Source: an uncultured Lachnospiraceae bacterium
Lineage (GTDB): Bacteria; Bacillota; Clostridia; Lachnospirales; Lachnospiraceae
Direction of reading: 5' to 3'
NCBI GenBank assembly: GCA_902796375.1
Contig: CADBOW010000158.1
Coordinates: 1 to 5,174, forward strand
DNA length: 5,174 nucleotides
Under the pieces are notes generated by a model that had not been told where the DNA came from, made no database searches, and saw only the letters and a list, made by a program, of their open reading frames with translations. Both the position numbers and the translations under genes were made by a program. Of this stretch, positions 1 through 5,174 are shown in pieces. Each line of letters begins with the position of its first letter. The stretch's first letter is position 1.

Positions 1-1
1 G

Positions 2-484
2 GACCCGGCACCGGCTACCACATTTGCACATCTGGATGCAAAGACGGTACTGTCCCGTGCCATCGTGGAGCTGGGTATCTATCCTGCGGTTGACCCGCTG
101 GAATCCACATCCCGGATCCTGGATCCGCGGATCGTAGGAGACGAGCATTATAAGGTGGCCCGGGGCGTACAGGAGACACTGCAGAAGTATAAGGAATTAC
201 AGGATATCATCGTCATCCTGGGTATGGATGAGCTTTCGGAAGCGGATAAAATGACGGTATCCCGTGCACGTAAGATCCAGAGATTCCTGTCACAGCCTTT
301 CTTCGTGGCTCAGCAGTTCACCGGAACCGACGGCAAGTATGTTCCGGTAGAGGAGACCATCCAGGGCTTCCGTGAGATTCTGGAAGGACAGCATGATGAC
401 ATACCGGAGAGCTTCTTCCTGAATGCGGGACCCATCAGTGAGGTTGTGGCAAGATATAAGGCCAGTAAGGCAAAAAAGGCATAG
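2..484 (+). CDS. atpD: F1Fo ATP synthase subunit beta, C-terminal part (5' truncated)
   Basis: This is the catalytic subunit of the F1 head of ATP synthase, which makes or hydrolyses ATP at the alpha/beta interfaces on the cytoplasmic face of the membrane. Only the last 160 residues are present; the reading frame is open through the window edge, so the P-loop and most catalytic residues lie upstream. The visible part begins with the conserved DPAPATTFAHLDA segment, continues with ELGIYPAVDPLESTSR, and then reaches the DELSEED-loop region, here DELSEAD (bases 227-247), which contacts the rotating gamma subunit. RARKIQRFLSQPFFVAEQ-like sequence and the closing helical domain follow, and the protein ends in a Lys/Ala-rich tail. 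The GTG at 65 is internal to the conserved domain and is not the start. The gene lies 24 nt before atpC, the usual final pair of an atp operon. The family identity is certain. Confidence 0.98.
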   Translation, partial: DPAPATTFAHLDAKTVLSRAIVELGIYPAVDPLESTSRILDPRIVGDEHYKVARGVQETLQKYKELQDIIVILGMDELSEADKMTVSRARKIQRFLSQPFFVAQQFTGTDGKYVPVEETIQGFREILEGQHDDIPESFFLNAGPISEVVARYKASKAKKA

Positions 485-493
485 ATTGATTCG

Positions 494-501
494 AGGAAAG
501 G
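494..501 (+). promoter_or_regulatory. Ribosome binding site of atpC
   Basis: AGGAAAGG lies 7 nt before the ATG at 509. It is a good match to the anti-Shine-Dalgarno sequence at normal spacing and supports that start for the epsilon subunit. Confidence 0.8.
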
Positions 502-508
502 ACATCTC

Positions 509-913
509 ATGGCAGATACGTTACAATTAGTGATCATCACACCGGAACGGGAATTCTTCCGTGGAGAGTCTGACTTTGTGGAGTTTACCACCACGGACGG
601 AGATGTGGGGATCTATCCGAAGCACATTCCCACCACGGTGGTTCTGGAACCGGGGGTATTACGGATCCATAATGGGAAAGAGGTCAGAGAAGCGGCACTT
701 CATTCCGGATTTGCGGAGATCCTGGGGGATCGGATCACCATACTTGCGGAGGCTGTGGAATGGCCCGAGGAGATCGATAAGAATCGTGCGGAGGAAGCAA
801 GGATCCGCGCGGAACGGAAGCTGGAGGACAGTGCGGCGGACGGCGGCAAGGCAGAGCTTGCACTGAAGCGTTCCGTACTTCGTATCCGTATGGCGGAGAA
901 GGAAGGAAGATAG
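509..913 (+). CDS. atpC: F1Fo ATP synthase subunit epsilon
   Basis: This is the epsilon subunit of the F1 central stalk, which links gamma to the c-ring and can inhibit ATP hydrolysis through its mobile C-terminal helices. At 134 residues it is close to the usual 130-140. Residues 1 to about 85 form the N-terminal beta-sandwich, with TPEREFF at 11-17 and the conserved GDVGIYPKHIP at 31-41. Residues from about 87 on form the two-helix C-terminal domain. IDKNRA at 89-94 fits the I(L)DxxRA motif known to bind ATP in Bacillus epsilon subunits. Arg100, Arg121 and Arg125 occupy the places of the other ATP-contacting arginines by my own alignment from memory. The start at 509 has a good ribosome binding site 7 nt upstream. 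It follows atpD by 24 nt and is the last gene of the operon. Identity is near certain; ATP regulation is inferred. Confidence 0.97.
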   Translation: MADTLQLVIITPEREFFRGESDFVEFTTTDGDVGIYPKHIPTTVVLEPGVLRIHNGKEVREAALHSGFAEILGDRITILAEAVEWPEEIDKNRAEEARIRAERKLEDSAADGGKAELALKRSVLRIRMAEKEGR

Positions 914-919
914 TAGGAA

Positions 920-946
920 AGGGGATCGGCGAAGGCTGTATCCCCT
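920..946 (+). terminator. Weak stem-loop after atpC, possible partial terminator
   Basis: A perfect 7-bp stem pairs AGGGGAT (920-926) with ATCCCCT (940-946) around a 13-nt loop, starting 7 nt after the atpC stop. What follows (TGTTGCCATTT) is only mildly T-rich, with no run of four or more T immediately after the stem, so it is not a classical intrinsic terminator. It could attenuate read-through from the atp operon, protect the 3' end of the mRNA, or be incidental. Confidence 0.3.
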
Positions 947-984
947 GTTGCCATTTCATAGGGTTGAGACACATGGACATCGGA

Positions 985-993
985 AAGGACAGG
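985..993 (+). promoter_or_regulatory. Ribosome binding site of the DUF885 lipoprotein gene
   Basis: The purine-rich AAGGACAGG ends 9 nt before the ATG at 1003. An in-frame TAG at 997-999 rules out any start further upstream, so 1003 is the earliest possible start, and it also gives an intact signal peptide. Confidence 0.6.
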
Positions 994-1002
994 TTATAGG
1001 GT

Positions 1003-2949
1003 ATGAGGTGTTTCAGAAAATTCAGAAAGAAGCTGGCGCTGCTGCTGTGCATTGCGTTGATCCTGTCACTTGCCGGGTGCGGGGATGATCAGAAGTATGA
1101 TTCCAGAAATAGGGTCGAGAGCGTATTTGACCTCTTTAATGATCCCATCGAACCCAGCACCCAGGGCACAACGGAAAGTACTACGGAATCCGGCGGAGGC
1201 GGAGATCAGATCGTGGATCCTCCGGTGCTGGATCCGAACAAATACTCAGATACGGAAAATGAAGAGCTGAACGAGATCTTCAAGGAATACTTTGCTGATT
1301 ATGTTACGGAGAATTCCGCCACCTACAATGATTACATCAGCAATCCTGCAGATTTCGGGATCGACAGGCCGGCCGAGATCAACTGGGGATCGGCGGGGAC
1401 CACGAAGGATACGCTGGAACGGGACAGGAAGAAGGAACAGGATATGATCGACCGTCTGGAGGCGATCGATCTGAATACTCTGACCGAACAGCAGAGGTTC
1501 GACTATGACTATCTTCTGGATAAACTGAAGAACAAGATGACCAAATTCGAAAATATCTACCTGTATTCCGTTTTTACCACCATGCGGGGGATTCAGGAGC
1601 AGATCCCGTCTTATTTCATGGACCTTAAATTTAAGAGGAAAGAGGATCTGGAACTGTATATCGGCCTCATCAAAGACTGTTTAAGGCTGACGGAAGAGTC
1701 CCTGAAGATGGAGCAGGACCGGGTGGACGCAGGATATGGATTTGAAGACTGTGTGATCGATGAGATCATCAAACAATGCGATGAATTCGTGAATGTGACA
1801 GGGGAGCATTTCATGATCACATCCTTTAATGACCGGATCAGCGCCTGTGACTGGCTGACAGATGCGGAGAAGGAGGAGTGGAAGAAAAAGGATGAGGATG
1901 CGCTGAATACCTATCTGATCCCGGCCTATAAGAAGATCCGTGAATCCTTCGAAGGCTGGAAGGGTAAGAATCAGGTGAAGGGCGGACTCTGCAACTACGA
2001 GGATCATGGATCGGACATCTATGCATATCTGGTCCGTGAGGCCACCGGAAGCTCCAAGACGCCGAAGGAGCTGATCAGCTATCTGAATCAGAAGCAGATC
2101 GCGCTGAAGCAGGAGCTGCAGTCCATCTATCTGACGGATCCGGAGACCTATACCTACTACATGCAGAATCGGGATACTCTCTTTGATTATATGAATTCCA
2201 AGACGCCGAGAGAGTATGTGGATTACCTGATTGAGAATACCATGGACGAATATCCGTCCATCGGAAAGCTGGAGTATGACATTTCCGAGTTTGATAAGAG
2301 CATGGAGAAGATCATGTCCTCTACGGCTGCCTATTATATGCCGCCCCAGATTGATGATCCGAATGGAAATACGATCCGTGTGAACGGAAGCAGCAAGAAT
2401 GAGCGCTGGACAACGCTGGCCCATGAGGGCTGTCCCGGCCATATGTATCAGATCAATTATTTCCGCAATACCAACCCGAAGTATTTCCGGATGCTGAGTA
2501 CGGACCTGGGCTATATCGAGGGCTGGGCTGTGTACAGCAGCTATGAATCGCTGAAGAAATGCGACTTCAACGGCGCTGAGAATGCTTCTACGCTGGCAAG
2601 GATCAAGGCAATCGAGGAACAGATCGGTTACCTGGCCTACGGACGGATCGACCTGGGGATTCATGAGGAAGGCTGGACGGTGGAAGATGTGAAGACCTAT
2701 ATTGAGGGGAGCGGACTCATCGGAAGCGACCCGGAGGAATTCTACACTCTCCTGTCCGGAAATCCGGCAGTATACCTCAGTTATTCCGTAGGATATTTTG
2801 AGATGCAGGATATGCGGGATTATGCGGAAGCACAGCTGGGAAGTAAGTTCAATCTGGTGAAATATCATAAAGCGGTCCTGGATGCGGGACCCTGTCAGTA
2901 TGATCAGCTGAAGAAGCAGGTGGATAAATACATTCTGGAGCATAAGTAA
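1003..2949 (+). CDS. DUF885 family lipoprotein, predicted zinc metallohydrolase
   Basis: This is a 648-residue protein of the DUF885 family, probably anchored on the outer face of the membrane. Residues 1-26 are a lipoprotein signal peptide: a basic N-terminus (RKFRKK), a hydrophobic core and the lipobox LAGC, with Cys26 as the lipidated residue. Residues about 50-80 are a Thr/Ser/Gly/Pro-rich linker, and the globular domain follows. The signature HEGCPGH lies at 474-480, an HExxxxH arrangement, and EGWA at 506-509 gives a third likely ligand. I infer zinc binding by His474, His480 and Glu506 with Glu475 as the catalytic base, as in gluzincins. RIDLGIHEEGW (548-558) and the C-terminal FNLVKYHKAVLDAGP segment (616-630) are also typical of DUF885. 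The substrate is unknown; a peptide is plausible. The hflX gene begins 8 nt after its stop, implying one transcript. No clear promoter is visible upstream. Confidence 0.88.
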   Translation: MRCFRKFRKKLALLLCIALILSLAGCGDDQKYDSRNRVESVFDLFNDPIEPSTQGTTESTTESGGGGDQIVDPPVLDPNKYSDTENEELNEIFKEYFADYVTENSATYNDYISNPADFGIDRPAEINWGSAGTTKDTLERDRKKEQDMIDRLEAIDLNTLTEQQRFDYDYLLDKLKNKMTKFENIYLYSVFTTMRGIQEQIPSYFMDLKFKRKEDLELYIGLIKDCLRLTEESLKMEQDRVDAGYGFEDCVIDEIIKQCDEFVNVTGEHFMITSFNDRISACDWLTDAEKEEWKKKDEDALNTYLIPAYKKIRESFEGWKGKNQVKGGLCNYEDHGSDIYAYLVREATGSSKTPKELISYLNQKQIALKQELQSIYLTDPETYTYYMQNRDTLFDYMNSKTPREYVDYLIENTMDEYPSIGKLEYDISEFDKSMEKIMSSTAAYYMPPQIDDPNGNTIRVNGSSKNERWTTLAHEGCPGHMYQINYFRNTNPKYFRMLSTDLGYIEGWAVYSSYESLKKCDFNGAENASTLARIKAIEEQIGYLAYGRIDLGIHEEGWTVEDVKTYIEGSGLIGSDPEEFYTLLSGNPAVYLSYSVGYFEMQDMRDYAEAQLGSKFNLVKYHKAVLDAGPCQYDQLKKQVDKYILEHK

Positions 2950-2957
2950 ACGGAAGT

Positions 2958-4229
2958 ATGACGGAACAGAGCAGAGAACAAATGGATAAACGGGAACAGG
3001 CCGTGCTGGTTGCGGTTCAGCTTCCGGGAAAGTCGGATGTGGGCCCCCTGCTCCGGGAGCTTGCAGCGCTTGCGGAAACCGCCGGCGCGGAGGTGGTGGG
3101 AGAACTGGTTCAGCCGAAGGACCGGATCGACCCGGGAACCTATCTGGGAAGCGGTAAGCTGGAGGAGCTCCGGGACCTGGTGACGGAGACCGGTGCGGAC
3201 TGCGTGATCACGGATGATGAGCTTTCTCCCGCACAGCAGAAGAATCTGGAACGGTTCCTGGAGTGTAAGGTGCTGGACCGGACCGGAGTGATCCTGGATA
3301 TTTTTGCGGCCCATGCCGCCACCAGTGAAGGAAAGCTTCAGGTGGAGCTGGCACAGCTGAGGTATCATCTGTCCCGGCTGTCCGGTCAGGGAACGGCCCT
3401 TTCCCGTCTCGGCGGCGGGATCGGAACCCGCGGACCCGGCGAGAAGAAGCTGGAACAGGACCGGCGGGCGGTTCGGAGCCGGATCGGTCAGCTGCGAAGA
3501 GAGCTGGAGGATGTGGTGACGCACCGGGAGCTGAACCGGAAGGAACGGATCCGGAAAGGGATTCCCGTGGCAGCGGTGGTGGGATATACCAACGCAGGGA
3601 AGTCAACCCTGTGCAACACCCTGACAGATGCCGGGATCCTGGCGGAGGATAAGCTCTTCGCCACATTGGATACCACCACAAGAGAGTTGCTGCTTCCCGG
3701 GAAGCAGAAGCTGCTGATCACGGATACCGTAGGCTTCATCCGGAAGCTCCCGACGGAGCTGATCCGGGCATTTCGAAGCACGCTGGAGGAGGCGGCCTAT
3801 GCCGATTATCTGATCCATGTGGTGGATGCATCCGATCCGGAATGGGAGACCTACCGGAAGACGGTATATGAGACCCTGGATCTTCTGGGGATCCGGGAGA
3901 AGCCGGTGCTGACGGTCTTCAATAAGATGGATCGGGTGGAGGGAGAGACTCATTTTCTGGATGATCGCGCCGAGAAGCTGGTAAGGATCTCGGCGGCCAC
4001 GGGAGAAGGACTGGATCAGTTCCGGGATGCACTGTCCGAGCTGCTCCGGGGCGGAAAACGGAAGATAGAGGTCCTGCTTCCCTTTGACCGGATGTCTCTT
4101 CTGTCCGAGATCCGGACGAAGGGAGAGCTTCTGACGGAGGATTACCGGGCCGAGGGAGTTTACGTGGAGGCCTTTGTGCCGGCGGAGATTTTCAACCGGG
4201 TACAGTCCGACGGGGACATTAAGGTATGA
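2958..4229 (+). CDS. hflX: GTPase HflX, ribosome-associated
   Basis: HflX is a cytoplasmic GTPase of the Obg-HflX group that binds the 50S subunit and, in studied bacteria, splits or rescues stalled or hibernating ribosomes under stress. The 423 residues match the family's usual length. The N-terminal HflX domain (about 15-190) includes YLGSGK (62-67) and the signature GGGIGTRGPGEKKLE (152-166), followed by a basic coiled-coil helix. The G domain shows all motifs: G1 GYTNAGKST (209-217), G2 TTTRE (239-243), G3 DTVGF (256-260), G4 NKMD (322-325) and G5 SAA (345-347). A C-terminal domain follows to 423. The ATG at 2958 has only GGAAG one base upstream, so ATG 2982 (Met9) is a real alternative; an in-frame TAA at 2943-2945 bars earlier starts. 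It sits 8 nt after the lipoprotein gene and is probably coupled to it. Identity is secure; the exact start is not. Confidence 0.96.
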   Translation: MTEQSREQMDKREQAVLVAVQLPGKSDVGPLLRELAALAETAGAEVVGELVQPKDRIDPGTYLGSGKLEELRDLVTETGADCVITDDELSPAQQKNLERFLECKVLDRTGVILDIFAAHAATSEGKLQVELAQLRYHLSRLSGQGTALSRLGGGIGTRGPGEKKLEQDRRAVRSRIGQLRRELEDVVTHRELNRKERIRKGIPVAAVVGYTNAGKSTLCNTLTDAGILAEDKLFATLDTTTRELLLPGKQKLLITDTVGFIRKLPTELIRAFRSTLEEAAYADYLIHVVDASDPEWETYRKTVYETLDLLGIREKPVLTVFNKMDRVEGETHFLDDRAEKLVRISAATGEGLDQFRDALSELLRGGKRKIEVLLPFDRMSLLSEIRTKGELLTEDYRAEGVYVEAFVPAEIFNRVQSDGDIKV

Positions 4230-4240
4230 AAAGTGTGAGA

Positions 4241-4272
4241 AGAGTGCTGTAATTTTGTGGAATATGCACTCT
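4241..4272. repeat. Inverted repeat upstream of the aminotransferase promoter
   Basis: AGAGTGC (4241-4247) and its exact complement GCACTCT (4266-4272) are separated by an 18-nt AT-rich spacer. The right arm directly abuts the proposed -35 element, so it could be an operator for a dimeric regulator. As RNA it would form a 7-bp stem with a large loop and no T-run after it, so it is a poor terminator for hflX. No known regulator was recognised. Confidence 0.35.
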
Positions 4273-4300
4273 GTGAAAAGAAGAAGACATGTGATAGAAT
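4273..4300 (+). promoter_or_regulatory. Predicted extended -10 sigma-A promoter of the aminotransferase gene
   Basis: TAGAAT (4295-4300) matches TATAAT at five of six positions and is preceded by TG one base earlier (4292-4293), an extended -10 element. A weaker -35, GTGAAA (4273-4278, four of six), sits 16 bp upstream. Transcription would begin near 4307, giving a leader of about 42 nt before the ATG at 4349. The placement between hflX and a gene with its own strong ribosome binding site supports it. Confidence 0.55.
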
Positions 4301-4303
4301 ATA

Positions 4304-4325
4304 TCATCGCCCGGACAGGGGATGA
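4304..4325 (+). other. Possible 5'-leader stem-loop of the aminotransferase mRNA
   Basis: TCATC (4304-4308) pairs with GATGA (4321-4325), then after a bulged G4309, CCC (4310-4312) pairs with GGG (4318-4320) around a 5-nt loop. The 8-bp stem sits at the predicted transcript start and ends 8 nt before the ribosome binding site, which it leaves free. It could stabilise the 5' end of the mRNA. It does not resemble a riboswitch I know, and chance is possible. Confidence 0.3.
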
Positions 4326-4333
4326 AGGAACAG

Positions 4334-4340
4334 AGAGGAG
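4334..4340 (+). promoter_or_regulatory. Ribosome binding site of the aminotransferase gene
   Basis: AGAGGAG lies 8 nt before the ATG at 4349. It is a strong Shine-Dalgarno sequence at ideal spacing and fixes that ATG as the start in preference to the in-frame ATG of codon 7. Confidence 0.85.
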
Positions 4341-4348
4341 ACGGTAAT

Positions 4349-5174
4349 ATGAAGTCCTATAAGGAAATGTCACAGGAAGAACTGAAGGAAGAGCTGAAGG
4401 AGCTGAAGGCCCGGTACCGGAAATACCAGGAGATGGATCTGGCGCTGGATATGAGCCGCGGCAAGCCGTGCCGTGAACAGCTGGATATCTCCATGGGAAT
4501 GATGGACGCGCTGAATTCGGGCGTGGATCTTTCCTGTGAGGACGGAACCGACTGCCGGAACTACGGTGTGCTCACCGGAATCCATGAAGCGAAGGTGCTT
4601 CTGGCGGATATGATGGAGAACAATCCCGATAATATCATCATTTACGGTAACTCATCTCTGAACGTAATGTACGATACGGTTTCGAGAGCCATGACACACG
4701 GTATCCTGGGCAACACCCCGTGGTGCAAGCTGGATAAGGTGAAGTTCCTCTGCCCCGTACCCGGATATGACAGACATTTTGCCATCACCGAGTATTTCGG
4801 GATCGAAATGATCCCGGTTCCCATGACTCCCACAGGACCGGACATGGAAATGGTGGAGAAGTTCGTGGCCGAGGATGAGACCATCAAGGGAATCTGGTGC
4901 GTACCGAAGTATTCCAATCCCCAAGGCTATTCCTATTCGGATGAGACGGTTCGCCGGTTCGCACGGCTGAAGCCAGCAGCGAAGGATTTCCGTATCTTCT
5001 GGGATAATGCATACGGGATCCACCATCTGTACGATGATGAGCAGGATTACCTGATCGAGATCCTGGCGGAGTGCAAGAGAGCCGGAAATCCGGATCTGGT
5101 ATATAAATTTGCATCCACTTCGAAGATTACCTTCCCGGGCAGCGGTATCGCAGCACTTGCGACATCGCCCAACA
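4349..5174 (+). CDS. Aspartate aminotransferase-like PLP enzyme, subgroup Ic (3' truncated)
   Basis: This is a fold-type I, PLP-dependent aminotransferase resembling the subgroup Ic aspartate aminotransferases (Pfam Asp_aminotransf, earlier called Aminotran_MocR). These interconvert aspartate and 2-oxoglutarate with oxaloacetate and glutamate in the cytoplasm. The first 275 residues are present, about two thirds of a family that usually has 420-430. An N-terminal charged helix (residues 7-28) leads into LDMSRGKP (33-40) and CRNYGVLTG (69-77). Then come NSSLNVMYDT (101-110), VPGYDRHF (137-144), the YSNPQG turn (188-193, Asn190), WDNAY (218-222, Asp219 to the PLP ring nitrogen) and STSK (256-259), whose Lys259 should form the Schiff base. 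The substrate carboxylate-binding arginine near the C-terminus lies outside the window. It lacks the N-terminal DNA-binding domain of true MocR regulators. It is preceded by its own promoter and a strong ribosome binding site. Family is confident; substrate is inferred. Confidence 0.92.
   Translation, partial: MKSYKEMSQEELKEELKELKARYRKYQEMDLALDMSRGKPCREQLDISMGMMDALNSGVDLSCEDGTDCRNYGVLTGIHEAKVLLADMMENNPDNIIIYGNSSLNVMYDTVSRAMTHGILGNTPWCKLDKVKFLCPVPGYDRHFAITEYFGIEMIPVPMTPTGPDMEMVEKFVAEDETIKGIWCVPKYSNPQGYSYSDETVRRFARLKPAAKDFRIFWDNAYGIHHLYDDEQDYLIEILAECKRAGNPDLVYKFASTSKITFPGSGIAALATSPN

Noticed and set aside
65..67. GTG at 65 as the start of a short independent gene
   Set aside because: The frame is open to the window edge and the codons before it encode the conserved DPAPATTFAHLDA segment of AtpD, so it is internal to atpD.
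973..999. Tiny frame of eight codons (ATG at 973, stop at 997-999) just before the lipoprotein start, possible leader peptide
   Set aside because: No good ribosome binding site, no run of regulatory codons, and no alternative stem-loops around it. Its stop mainly serves to fix the lipoprotein start at 1003.
1681..2943. A 420-codon open frame on the minus strand, antisense to the lipoprotein gene
   Set aside because: It lies wholly inside a well-supported gene, shows no recognisable domain, and its Ile/Leu/His-rich composition is what the complement of GAT/ATC/CTG-rich coding sequence gives. Treated as a shadow frame.
2904..3524. A 206-codon minus-strand frame antisense to hflX
   Set aside because: No domain, low-complexity composition, and it overlaps the conserved HflX coding region throughout. 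A shadow frame.
4241..4272. The inverted repeat after hflX as an intrinsic terminator
   Set aside because: The stem is only 7 bp with an 18-nt loop and is followed by GTGAAAAGAAG rather than a T-run on the + strand. Kept only as a possible operator.
3603..4373. A 256-codon minus-strand frame over the hflX G domain and the following gap
   Set aside because: Antisense to strictly conserved GTPase motifs, no recognisable product. Its start lies in the aminotransferase coding region.
4349..5174. MocR/GntR-type transcriptional regulator as the identity of the last gene
   Set aside because: The N-terminus goes directly into the aminotransferase fold after a short helix. There is no winged-helix DNA-binding domain.

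Overview
The window reads as ordinary chromosomal DNA from an anaerobic Firmicute, most likely a Lachnospiraceae-type Clostridia. The reasons are a G+C content near one half, purine-rich Shine-Dalgarno sites, a Bacillus/Clostridia-style epsilon subunit, a Gram-positive-style lipoprotein signal peptide and a clostridial-looking HflX. The genus assignment is inference. All genes are on the + strand and densely packed. I see no mobile element, CRISPR array, tRNA or rRNA.

Layout: (1) 2-484 is the C-terminal third of atpD (F1 beta subunit), cut by the window start. (2) 509-913 is the complete atpC (epsilon subunit), the last gene of the atp operon, followed by a short gap with a weak hairpin. (3) 1003-2949 encodes a 648-residue DUF885 lipoprotein, a predicted surface-anchored gluzincin-like metallohydrolase. 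(4) 2958-4229 is hflX, a ribosome-associated GTPase, starting 8 nt after the lipoprotein stop and probably cotranscribed with it. (5) 4230-4348 is an intergenic region with a plausible extended -10 promoter, an inverted repeat abutting the -35 and a leader hairpin. (6) 4349-5174 is the N-terminal two thirds of a subgroup Ic aspartate aminotransferase-like PLP enzyme, cut by the window end.

Functionally this is three units: energy conservation (ATP synthase), a lipoprotein/HflX pair without an obvious metabolic link, and an amino-acid aminotransferase with its own promoter. I find no convincing novel system. The items most worth a second look are the DUF885 lipoprotein of unknown substrate, the unusual translation start of hflX, the control region upstream of the aminotransferase, and a strong excess of GATC sites throughout.
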